Below, one piece after another: positions 1 through 6,387 of a stretch of DNA of 6,387 nt. The notes below the pieces were generated by a model. It was not told the origin of the DNA. It was given only the letters and a program-made list of their open reading frames with translations, and ran no database searches. Every line of letters starts with the position of its first letter. Position 1 is the first letter of the stretch. Both the position numbers and the translations under genes were made by a program. This DNA is from Gammaproteobacteria bacterium (GTDB taxonomy: Bacteria; Pseudomonadota; Gammaproteobacteria; SZUA-140), in NCBI GenBank assembly GCA_026982145.1, contig JALSHQ010000028.1, forward strand, positions 1-6,387, read 5' to 3'.

Positions 1-2102
1 AGCAGCTGAAATTGCCGTTTACCAACCGCCTGATCCCGATTATTGCGGATGACTATGTCGACCCTGAGTTTGGTTCCGGCTGCGTAAAAATCACCCCGGC
101 ACATGACTTCAACGATTACGGCGTCTGGAGCAACCACCGCGATGAATCAATGATGATGGCACTGCCCAACGGCGGGCTGATCAACATCTTCACCATCGAT
201 GCTTCAATCATCGATAGCGATGACGAATATGGCGACATTATCCCGGCTGAATTCTACGGTCTGGATCGATATGAAGCGCGCAAGTTAGTGATCGAAAAAT
301 TGGATGCCGAAGGTCTACTGGAGAGTATTCAAAAACATAAACTGATGGTGCCAAGGGGCGACCGCTCTGGGGTCGTGATTGAACCTTACCTCACCGACCA
401 GTGGTATGTAAAAGTAGCACCACTGGCAGCGCCTGCGATCAAAGCGGTCGAAGATGGCGAGATCCGCTTCGTGCCCGACAATTGGAAAAACACCTATTTT
501 GAATGGATGCGTAACATCGAAGACTGGTGCATCTCACGCCAGATCTGGTGGGGGCACCGCATTCCAGCGTGGTATGACGAACAGGGCGATATCTATGTTG
601 GGCGCTCGGAAGAGGAAGTGCGTACTAAGCATAACCTAGGCGCAGAGATTGTTTTAAGACAGGACGAAGATGTGCTCGACACCTGGTTCAGCTCCGCACT
701 GTGGCCCTTTTCTACGCTCGGTTGGCCGCAAGAGACCGAACGACTTAAGAACTTCTATCCGACACAGGTGTTGGTCACTGGCTTTGACATCATCTTCTTC
801 TGGGTGGCTCGTATGATTATGATGGGGATGAAGTTCATGGATGGCCAGGTGCCGTTCAAGGATATCTACATCCACGGTCTGGTGCGTGACGCCTTTGGGC
901 AGAAGATGTCCAAATCGAAGGGCAACGTGCTCGACCCGATTGATCTGATCGACGGCATCGAGCTGGAAACGCTAGTTAGCAAACGTACCCATGGCATGAT
1001 GCAGCCACAGCTAGCAAAGAAGATCGAAAAACAGACCCGCAAGGAATTTCCAGATGGCATCCCCGCCTTCGGCACCGATGCACTGCGTTTTACCTTTGCG
1101 GCACTCGCCTCCACCGGGCGTGATATCAAGTTTGACCTCAACCGCATCGAAGGGTATCGCAACTTCTGTAACAAGCTGTGGAATGCAGCGCGTTATGTGC
1201 TGATGAACTGTGAGGATAAAGAGATCGGCCTCGGAAAAGCGATTGAACTCAGCCTGCCTGATCGCTGGATCACTTCGCGATTTCAGATTGTCGCTGAGCA
1301 AGTGCAAAACTCAATCGAAAATTACCGTTTCGATCACGCTGCACAGACCCTCTATGAGTTTACTTGGAACGAGTATTGTGACTGGTATCTGGAGCTGTCG
1401 AAACCGATCCTCTACTCAGACAACAGCTCTGAAGCGGCACTGCGCGGTACTCGTCAGACACTGCTACAGGTGCTGGAAGGAATTTTACGCCTGGCACATC
1501 CGATCATCCCATTTATCACCGAAGAGATCTGGCAACGTGTTGCACCACTCGCAGGGATTGAGGGCAGTACCATTATGTTGCAGCCATACCCTGAGGCGGA
1601 TGAATCAAAGATTGATCGCGGTTCAGTTGTTGAGATCGAATGGGTCATGGCGTTTATTCTCGGCGTGCGCAAGATCCGCAGCGGCATGAATATTCCACCG
1701 AGCAAACCCCTGCCGATCCTACTGCAAAACAGCAGCAGTGATGATGCTACGCGCCTCGAAAATAACCGCGACTTCCTGATGACACTGGCGAAACTGGAAG
1801 CGGTGACGATACTCTCTAAAGATGATGAAGCACCCGAATCAGCGACCGCACTGGTGGGAGAGATGAAACTGTTAATCCCGATGGCAGGGTTGATCGACAA
1901 AGCGGCTGAAAGCGCACGCCTCAGCAAAGAGATCGGTAAACTGGAAAAAAACCTTGTGGGTGTTAGCGCGAAGCTCGCTAATCCGAACTATCTTGAGAAA
2001 GCGCCTGCCCATGTGGTTGAAAAAGAGCAGGCAAAACTGGCCGAGATCAAATCGTCACTGGAGAAGTTAAAAGAACAACTGGCACGTATCGAAGCGATGT
2101 AA
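1..2102 (+). CDS. valS: Valyl-tRNA synthetase, 5'-truncated by window edge
   Basis: This enzyme charges tRNA-Val with valine using ATP in the cytoplasm and hydrolyses mischarged Thr-tRNA-Val. The reading frame is open to the left edge (first full codon at 3), so about 250 N-terminal residues with the HIGH motif are missing, judged against the usual length of about 950. The remaining 699 codons match E. coli-type ValRS throughout. Counting from the Leu codon at 12, I see the end of the CP1 editing domain ([16 protein letters not shown], 21-36), the return to the Rossmann core ([17 protein letters not shown], 171-187), [14 protein letters not shown] (218-231), and KMSKS at 298-302 (bases 903-917), which binds ATP. 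The helical anticodon-binding domain spans about 415-560 ([13 protein letters not shown]). A Lys/Glu-rich C-terminal coiled-coil arm spans about 625-696, typical of ValRS. The frame is intact with no missing motif. A DUF2914 gene follows 15 bases downstream and is probably co-transcribed. Confidence 0.98.
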   Translation, partial: QLKLPFTNRLIPIIADDYVDPEFGSGCVKITPAHDFNDYGVWSNHRDESMMMALPNGGLINIFTIDASIIDSDDEYGDIIPAEFYGLDRYEARKLVIEKLDAEGLLESIQKHKLMVPRGDRSGVVIEPYLTDQWYVKVAPLAAPAIKAVEDGEIRFVPDNWKNTYFEWMRNIEDWCISRQIWWGHRIPAWYDEQGDIYVGRSEEEVRTKHNLGAEIVLRQDEDVLDTWFSSALWPFSTLGWPQETERLKNFYPTQVLVTGFDIIFFWVARMIMMGMKFMDGQVPFKDIYIHGLVRDAFGQKMSKSKGNVLDPIDLIDGIELETLVSKRTHGMMQPQLAKKIEKQTRKEFPDGIPAFGTDALRFTFAALASTGRDIKFDLNRIEGYRNFCNKLWNAARYVLMNCEDKEIGLGKAIELSLPDRWITSRFQIVAEQVQNSIENYRFDHAAQTLYEFTWNEYCDWYLELSKPILYSDNSSEAALRGTRQTLLQVLEGILRLAHPIIPFITEEIWQRVAPLAGIEGSTIMLQPYPEADESKIDRGSVVEIEWVMAFILGVRKIRSGMNIPPSKPLPILLQNSSSDDATRLENNRDFLMTLAKLEAVTILSKDDEAPESATALVGEMKLLIPMAGLIDKAAESARLSKEIGKLEKNLVGVSAKLANPNYLEKAPAHVVEKEQAKLAEIKSSLEKLKEQLARIEAM

Positions 2103-2107
2103 ATAAC

Positions 2108-2113
2108 AGGAGA
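2108..2113 (+). promoter_or_regulatory. Ribosome-binding site for the DUF2914 gene
   Basis: AGGAGA is a near-perfect Shine-Dalgarno sequence. It ends 4 bases before the ATG at 2118 and lies in the short gap after the valS stop (2100-2102). It fixes the start of the downstream gene and supports read-through expression from valS. No separate promoter is visible in the 15-base gap. Confidence 0.8.
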
Positions 2114-2117
2114 CAGT

Positions 2118-2513
2118 ATGAAAAAACCATATGCACTGCTGGCATTATTAATAATCACACTAAGTCCATTACAGAATGCGTCCGCAGGTGAGGTTGCGCG
2201 AGCGCAGTTTACCTCTGCCATTGAAGCACGTGAGCCGGTTGATAATCTCGCTATTGTGGATAGTCACGTAAACAATATTTACTTCTTTAGCGAACTGCGC
2301 AATCTACAGGGAGAGACCATTACCCACCGCTGGATGTTTTCAGGGGAGGTCATGGCTGAAATAAGATTTGAGGTGGGCGGGCCGCGTTGGCGGGTTAATT
2401 CAAGCAAGCGACTTCTGCCTGACTGGCTAGGCAAGTGGTCGGTCGTGGTCGTTAATGGCAACGGTACATCACTTGCTGAATACAGTTTTCAGTACGTTGC
2501 AGCAGAGCAATAA
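2118..2513 (+). CDS. Secreted DUF2914 family protein
   Basis: This is a 131-residue protein of unknown biochemical function. The first 23 residues form a clear Sec signal peptide: MKK, a hydrophobic core (ALLALLIITL), then NASA with likely cleavage after Ala23, so the mature protein of about 108 residues should be periplasmic. There is no lipobox cysteine and no further membrane segment. The mature part matches my recollection of DUF2914: VARAQFTSAIEAREPVD (26-42), YFFSEL (55-60), THRW (69-72), VGGPRWRV (86-93), then SSK-LLP-W-G-W-V-VVNG to about residue 114. These aromatic and Gly positions suggest a small beta-sandwich. The ATG is set by the AGGAGA site 4 bases upstream. The position right after valS suggests co-transcription, but I see no functional link to tRNA charging. 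Family assignment is from motif memory; the role is unknown. Confidence 0.85.
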   Translation: MKKPYALLALLIITLSPLQNASAGEVARAQFTSAIEAREPVDNLAIVDSHVNNIYFFSELRNLQGETITHRWMFSGEVMAEIRFEVGGPRWRVNSSKRLLPDWLGKWSVVVVNGNGTSLAEYSFQYVAAEQ

Positions 2514-2536
2514 CTCGCCATTCACTGACTAATAAT

Positions 2537-2560
2537 AGGGTGGCAGATCGGTGACACCCT
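2537..2560. terminator. Imperfect hairpin between convergent gene pairs, possible bidirectional terminator
   Basis: AGGGTG (2537-2542) pairs with CACCCT (2555-2560). The stem can extend past one G-A mismatch by two more pairs, CA with TG, closing a GATCGG loop. It sits between the stop of the DUF2914 gene (2513) and the stop of the TPR gene (2572), where both transcripts should end. On the + strand a five-T run (2569-2573) follows only after 8 bases; on the - strand the tail is ATTATT. Both U-tracts are weak, so strong intrinsic termination is not assured. Confidence 0.45.
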
Positions 2561-2571
2561 GTTAACCATTT

Positions 2572-3534
2572 TTACGAGGCGGAAAGAATTTTCTGCGCCT
2601 CGTCTGCATATCGCCCGCTCATCTCCACAACCCGGTTTAGCAGGTCGTTCCCTCGCTTGATTTCACGGCATTGCCGCAAAGCTAGCGCCCGGTAATAGAG
2701 CACTCGCTCATCATCGCCACGGCGTGCATACATCTCATCAAGATGTGCCATCGCCTCCTCTGCACGGTGCTGAGAAATCAGTGTCACCGCAAGATCCATT
2801 CGAGTGCTCTCATCAGCAGGGTTTAGTTCAACAATGCGGCTGAATGCGGCGATTGCCGATGAGTGCTGATTACTCGCGAGATCAATCAAGCCTAGATGCC
2901 TGAGGGCAGTAGTGTCATTGAGGTTAATCTTCAATGCGCGCTGCAGGGCAGTGCGCGCATTACCAAGATTATTTTGTAAAAAGTGGATGACCCCCAGCTG
3001 CGCCCAAGCATCATTGTTTTCAGCATCTGCGTTAATCGCCTGCTGGAATATCGACACCGCCTCTCCAAAACGCTTCTGGCTGGCAATCGCGGTGCCCAGC
3101 CGAGTCATCAATCGAGCATCGCCGGGCTCAAGCCCAAGTGCTCGCATCCAACCATATTCTGCCCCTTGGTGATCTCCAGCCTGCAGGCGGGCACGCGCTA
3201 GGTTATCCCAAGCTTGGCCATTTCGGGGATCGATTTCAACGGCTCTGTTGAGGTGTTCAAGACCTTGAGTAATCTCACCCTGCGCAGCCAAGATCTGCCC
3301 CAAGTTGGTATGAGCCATCGCCATATCAGGTTTCAAATCCAACGCCATTTTGAGATGGGTAATCGCCTCTGACCAGCGCTGTTGCTGGCCATAAACGAAA
3401 CCAAGGTTGTTATGAGCCGTCGCATTGTGACCATCAATCTCAAGCACCGACTGATAGGCTTGCTCTGCACCGTTAAGGTTGCCTTCAAGGTGCGCCTTCA
3501 CCCCTTGTTGAATCTGTTCATTGATCGTCGTCAT
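2572..3534 (-). CDS. Tetratricopeptide-repeat protein, coupled to the DUF4157 gene
   Basis: This 320-residue protein is almost entirely TPR, a helical scaffold that binds other proteins. About nine 34-residue units can be laid out from residue 4 to 309. Unit-end positions recur every 34 residues (Pro69, 103, 137, then the equivalent site near 171 and 205, and Pro239), with typical N-LG, EA and A-L-L-P consensus residues, for example HNNLGFVYGQQQRWSEAI (41-58). There is no signal peptide, membrane segment or enzymatic motif, so it is probably cytoplasmic. Its ATG shares one base with the TAA of the upstream gene (TAATG at 3536-3532 on the - strand), indicating translational coupling and joint expression. 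By context it could be an adaptor, loading chaperone or immunity factor for the large neighbour; nothing in the repeats chooses among these. TPR assignment is firm, the partner is inference. Confidence 0.93.
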   Translation of the reverse strand: MTTINEQIQQGVKAHLEGNLNGAEQAYQSVLEIDGHNATAHNNLGFVYGQQQRWSEAITHLKMALDLKPDMAMAHTNLGQILAAQGEITQGLEHLNRAVEIDPRNGQAWDNLARARLQAGDHQGAEYGWMRALGLEPGDARLMTRLGTAIASQKRFGEAVSIFQQAINADAENNDAWAQLGVIHFLQNNLGNARTALQRALKINLNDTTALRHLGLIDLASNQHSSAIAAFSRIVELNPADESTRMDLAVTLISQHRAEEAMAHLDEMYARRGDDERVLYYRALALRQCREIKRGNDLLNRVVEMSGRYADEAQKILSAS

Positions 3535-6387
3535 TATGTCACCCTTGAAATCAGGCTTCTCATTAGTTGATTGGTGTCGATATTCGGCACCTCGAATTCT
3601 ACATCATCGAGCGAGATATCAAACGGCTCGCCTTCACGGTAGTGGATGGGCAGGCTGATCCCGAAGCGGTAATCTGAACCAAACTCAAACGAAGCGAAGC
3701 GGTAGGTCTCATCATAAACACTAAAACCGAGCGCACGCACACTGACATAACCCGAAATATCAAAGGTAAAACTCGGCTGTGCAGAGACTGAAACATCAGC
3801 ATTAATCGCTAGACCGCTGGCGGGTGACCACTCAACCTGCACGCCCGCCTCAGCAGCCCCGGTAATCCCAAGGGTACCGCCAATCTCAAGCCCACCAGTG
3901 GCACTGGCACCGGTAATGCCCAAGCCGATGCCAGCCCGTACCGCAAGGCGTAATCCCGCATCGGCAGGAATTGTGAGATGAGCATTGCCGGTAATCCGTG
4001 TCTCTTCTTCCCGCGCTGGGTTGTAGGTGATCCCCAACCGCAGCTCATCAATCACTCCCGGGCCGATGCCAGCCTGCGCGCTCAGGCCGCCCCCAACCTC
4101 GGCCACAATGCCAGGTACAATCGGTGCCTGCACCGCAATATTAAAAATCGATTTGTTGATCTCACTGCGGGAGAAGATCTCAAGCTGATCCGGCAGGCCG
4201 ATTTCACCGGTCACGGTAATCTCGCCATCGGGTGCAAACTGCACCCCGGCGGTGCCTTGTAGCCACGGCGCAATCTGTAGTGTTAACGAGCCCCCCCCAT
4301 AGACAATCAGCGGGCTGTTTGGCTCCGCCGTTTCGCTAAGCTGCCCATCTTCGCCTACGGTGCGATTGGTGACACCAGCCAGGATCTCACCAGAGAGCAT
4401 GCCACGCGCGTATTGTGCCGTAACTTCAGCGGTGAAGGCGTCGTCGTTGTAACTGACCAGTAAATTAGCGTTGACACCGGGGATATCGGGTTGCGCCTCA
4501 CCGGAAGCGCTCAACGCAAAACCCGTTCCGTCAGGGCGCTCCCTTACCTCTGCGCTGATCGTACCACCACGAATGCCCGGGGTATCCGCAGAGAGGTTGA
4601 AACTACCTCCGATCGAAAAACCCTCCTCTTCAGAGCTGGTGATCGATAACGTGCCGCTCTCAACACCCGGCACATCAAGCTCGGCATCGCCCTGAGCTGA
4701 AAAACCATCACCCTCTGAGTAGTCGACTGTGATGGTTGCCGTTCTGATGCCGGGTACCTTACCTTCTGGGATGGTAATACTTCCTCCCATGCTCCATTCA
4801 TCATTTTGATAACCAACAGTGACCTGAGCGTTGGTGCCTTCGCCGAAGATTCGTTCATCGAAGTTGAATTGGCCACTGAAACTCAGGCCACTATTACTCG
4901 AAAATTCTGCAGTGATATTTCCCTCGCCAATATTATTAATTCCGAAGTCAACACCACCTTCTACTCCTAGCCCTCTAGTTGATGCAGAAACAATCAGGCT
5001 GCAATCATTTATATTAAATGGTGGCGGCGCATTAATTTCTCCAGGGTTAAACTCTTTGGAAAATGTCAACTCACCTTCTAAAAGTTCGAATTGAATTGAT
5101 GAGTCCTGGATTATCGGAAGACTTGGGTTAATCTGCCCTTGTAGTTCAATTCCACCAGAACTAGAAATCCCAAACGAAAAGACTTCTATGGGGCTGAGGT
5201 GTTTTTTCCTTAACCGGCTGCGTAACTTTCTTTTTACAGACTCTCTATTCAAATATCCAGCATAGCGGCTACCTGAATACCGATGCACAGTTTCTGTTGC
5301 ATCACCACCTAGAAGCTCCCACTCATTATCATCTTTCACATTGAGGGTGATGCTACCAAGCGGTGTTTCAGAAGAATCTGTTTGTGTATCGAAACTGGAA
5401 GACTTAATCTCAAATGGTTTTAGCCATTGGTTTCTAGCGTAAGGTGATAAGCTCCCATCTGTTGAGAAGGTGGTTTTAACGCCTCCACCTTCCTCAGGAA
5501 ATATCCAGATTTCGCCTTCTCCACCAAGATCATCCATGCCACCCGGCTGTAGCGCAGATAGATGATCACCACGCTGAACTTCACTCCTTTGCCAATGGTC
5601 ATTACTACCCGGCACCCCCCCACCTCCAGCAACCGGTTCCTCGAATTTCATCGTAAGCTCACCCCTAATATCATTACTATTTCGGTCAGAGTATTCACTG
5701 TGGGCACTCTTGAAATCGCGTATTTTACTGCTCAAATCAGACGTGACTATCTGCTTTTTACTTTCATTCTGACTATGCACTAGCAATTGATAGTTTGGAA
5801 GTGAGTTTGCTCTTGGCCTAGCTGGCCAGTTTGAAACCACCAATTCGACAATATGATCAACGTCATATGTCTCAGGCTGGGGGTTGTCGTCTTTGTCCCA
5901 CGTAGGAAGCGTAGCAGCTGATGCAATATCTTCCAATGACCCGATAAGTAACCTAGGGTTTCGATCAGTGGCCCTTTGATACCTAGACGGCGCTTTAAAG
6001 ACATATGACCGCCCACTCTCTACGGGTTGCCTTGCAGTTTCCAGCTTACTCTTCAAAATATCAACGTTATTCCCCAATCCTCCACCTTGCGTTAGAACCT
6101 CTTGCCTCCACTTTGATCGTTGATTTTGATTACCACTGGGTCTCAGGCTTTCATTATAATTTTTATTGCGATATAGCGGCTTTTCAGAGGAGTATTTATC
6201 TAAAAAGTATGTAGGTACTTTAATGTTTCTAAAAGTGACCGTACCCCTAGAAACGGTTCCGCTATCTTGAGCTCCAGACTCACTATTCTCTACTCGGTAT
6301 GCTTTACGTGAGGTGCGACGGGACTGCTGCACCACATGCGTCAACTCATGCACCAGTAGTTTTCGCCCTGCTTCATTCTCTGGAGCA
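3534..6387 (-). CDS. Large DUF4157 protein with HNH-like motif and beta-repeat scaffold, N-terminus cut by window edge; putative polymorphic toxin
   Basis: The frame is open to the right edge, giving 950 visible residues. I number from the in-frame GTG at 6353; 11 more residues (APENEAGRKLL) precede it, so this GTG is an internal Val. Visible parts in order are: the end of a DUF4157 domain with HELTH (2-6), an HExxH zinc-peptidase motif; a polar linker; an HNH-like motif (about 161-205) with DVDHIVEL, an Asn at 187 and Asn196 in NESKK; a Gly-rich hinge (AGGGGVPG, 242-249); a segment with EGEIWIFPEEGGG (279-291); a basic patch (374-385); beta repeats (about 475-645); and a Gly/Ala-rich beta region (about 740-880) with an acidic tail. 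DUF4157 is known from eCIS-associated proteins and polymorphic toxins. Nuclease toxin activity is inferred. The first half is AT-richer than the second. A TPR gene overlaps its stop codon. Alternatively it is a surface or structural protein whose HNH-like motif is degenerate. Confidence 0.85.
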   Translation of the reverse strand, partial: APENEAGRKLLVHELTHVVQQSRRTSRKAYRVENSESGAQDSGTVSRGTVTFRNIKVPTYFLDKYSSEKPLYRNKNYNESLRPSGNQNQRSKWRQEVLTQGGGLGNNVDILKSKLETARQPVESGRSYVFKAPSRYQRATDRNPRLLIGSLEDIASAATLPTWDKDDNPQPETYDVDHIVELVVSNWPARPRANSLPNYQLLVHSQNESKKQIVTSDLSSKIRDFKSAHSEYSDRNSNDIRGELTMKFEEPVAGGGGVPGSNDHWQRSEVQRGDHLSALQPGGMDDLGGEGEIWIFPEEGGGVKTTFSTDGSLSPYARNQWLKPFEIKSSSFDTQTDSSETPLGSITLNVKDDNEWELLGGDATETVHRYSGSRYAGYLNRESVKRKLRSRLRKKHLSPIEVFSFGISSSGGIELQGQINPSLPIIQDSSIQFELLEGELTFSKEFNPGEINAPPPFNINDCSLIVSASTRGLGVEGGVDFGINNIGEGNITAEFSSNSGLSFSGQFNFDERIFGEGTNAQVTVGYQNDEWSMGGSITIPEGKVPGIRTATITVDYSEGDGFSAQGDAELDVPGVESGTLSITSSEEEGFSIGGSFNLSADTPGIRGGTISAEVRERPDGTGFALSASGEAQPDIPGVNANLLVSYNDDAFTAEVTAQYARGMLSGEILAGVTNRTVGEDGQLSETAEPNSPLIVYGGGSLTLQIAPWLQGTAGVQFAPDGEITVTGEIGLPDQLEIFSRSEINKSIFNIAVQAPIVPGIVAEVGGGLSAQAGIGPGVIDELRLGITYNPAREEETRITGNAHLTIPADAGLRLAVRAGIGLGITGASATGGLEIGGTLGITGAAEAGVQVEWSPASGLAINADVSVSAQPSFTFDISGYVSVRALGFSVYDETYRFASFEFGSDYRFGISLPIHYREGEPFDISLDDVEFEVPNIDTNQLMRSLISRVT
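3539..3546 (-). promoter_or_regulatory. Ribosome-binding site of the TPR gene inside the upstream coding end
   Basis: Read on the - strand, AAGGGTGA lies just before TAATG, with the AAGGG core about 7 bases from the ATG. It lies within the last codons of the DUF4157 gene. It is a moderate Shine-Dalgarno match and supports the ATG at 3534 as the true start. Confidence 0.55.
4291..4298 (-). repeat. Eight-base G homopolymer in the DUF4157 gene coding strand
   Basis: The + strand shows eight C in a row, read as TAT GGG GGG GGC (Tyr-Gly-Gly-Gly, residues 685-688) on the coding strand. The frame is intact as given. Gain or loss of one base would truncate or change the last 250 residues. Confidence 0.9.
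4419..4931 (-). repeat. Degenerate coding repeats: beta units marked by PG[I/V]
   Basis: Residues about 475-645 of the DUF4157 protein hold about six related units. Four begin with PGI or PGV at residues 534, 562, 592 and 625, a spacing of 28, 30 and 33. Each continues with a Thr/Ser/Val-rich strand, an acidic turn (SEGDG, SEEEG, RPDGT, YNDD), an F-[ST/A] step (551, 579, 612, 640) and a second strand with a Gly. Two more diverged units lie N-terminal to these, lacking the PG. The pattern implies paired beta strands, as in a beta-solenoid or barrel. DNA identity between units is low, so the duplication is old. Confidence 0.7.
5739..5873 (-). other. HNH/HNN nuclease-like motif within the DUF4157 protein
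   Basis: Residues 161-205 contain DVDHIVEL, a spacer of about 16 residues, then NYQLLVHSQNESKK. In HNH endonucleases the D-H pair begins the beta-beta-alpha metal fold, the central Asn precedes a hydrophobic stretch, and the last ligand (His or Asn) comes before a Lys. Here these are His167, Asn187 and Asn196, giving an H-N-N form that is common in toxin nucleases. The pattern matches by eye; there are no zinc-finger cysteines. Whether the surrounding fold is complete is uncertain. Confidence 0.6.
6336..6387 (-). other. DUF4157 C-terminal end with HExxH motif
   Basis: The translated edge reads APENEAGRKLLVHELTHVVQQ across 6387-6325; the HELTH codons occupy 6350-6336. GR-LL-HELTHVVQQ is the signature end of DUF4157, whose two His residues and Glu form a gluzincin-like zinc site. 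The conserved upstream part of the domain lies outside the window, so the completeness of the active site cannot be judged. The family is known; proteolytic activity in this protein is inference. Confidence 0.88.

Noticed and set aside
12..14. TTG at 12 as the start codon of the valS frame
   Set aside because: The frame continues upstream to the window edge (codons for Gln-Leu-Lys at 3-11), and the HIGH-containing N-terminal part of the enzyme is missing, so this is an internal Leu.
1210..1689. 159-codon + strand frame overlapping valS
   Set aside because: It is out of phase with the conserved ValRS anticodon-binding domain, and its Cys/Arg/Ser-rich translation resembles no protein.
1454..1927. 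157-codon open frame on the - strand inside valS
   Set aside because: It lies wholly within the well-conserved valS coding sequence, has low-complexity Ser/Arg-rich translation and no family resemblance; it is a shadow frame.
2514..2571. Attachment site or insertion-sequence remnant between the convergent pairs
   Set aside because: The 58 bases hold one imperfect hairpin and no direct repeats, tRNA end or transposase remnant.
3978..4262. + strand open frame opposite the beta-scaffold region
   Set aside because: It is antisense to the long DUF4157 gene, shows no ribosome-binding site and gives no recognisable protein.
4419..4931. CRISPR array or DNA-level tandem repeat
   Set aside because: The periodicity is visible only in the protein; nucleotide identity between units is low and there is no repeat-spacer pattern.
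6351..6353. GTG at 6353 (- strand) as the start of the DUF4157 gene
   Set aside because: The preceding in-frame residues APENEAGRKLL belong to the conserved DUF4157 ending, so the gene begins outside the window.

Overview
The window looks like a gammaproteobacterial chromosome segment. The partial valyl-tRNA synthetase follows the Escherichia coli type closely through its catalytic core, anticodon-binding domain and C-terminal arm. GC content near 55% in a hand-counted stretch of that gene fits a free-living or environmental gammaproteobacterium. I cannot name the genus.

There are two convergent gene pairs. On the + strand (1-2513) lie the 3' three quarters of valS and, 15 bases downstream behind a strong AGGAGA ribosome-binding site, a small secreted DUF2914-type protein. 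On the - strand (2572-6387) lie a very large gene that runs off the right edge and, directly after it with a TAATG stop/start overlap, a 320-residue protein made of about nine tetratricopeptide repeats. The 58-base gap between the two pairs holds an imperfect hairpin that may end transcription from both sides.

The most interesting element is the large - strand gene (3534-6387, at least 950 residues, N-terminus missing). Its visible N-terminal end matches the tail of the DUF4157 domain (GRKLLVHELTHVVQQ, with an HExxH motif). That domain is best known from proteins associated with extracellular contractile injection systems (eCIS) and from polymorphic toxins. It is followed by an HNH/HNN-nuclease-like motif, a very basic patch, a series of roughly 28-33-residue beta repeats marked by PG[I/V], and a long Gly/Ala-rich beta region. 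The first half of the gene is clearly AT-richer than the second half, as expected if the putative toxin half was exchanged onto a resident scaffold. The coupled TPR protein is a candidate adaptor, chaperone or immunity partner, but the sequence does not decide which. No eCIS structural gene is visible here, so the link to an injection system rests on the DUF4157 signature alone.
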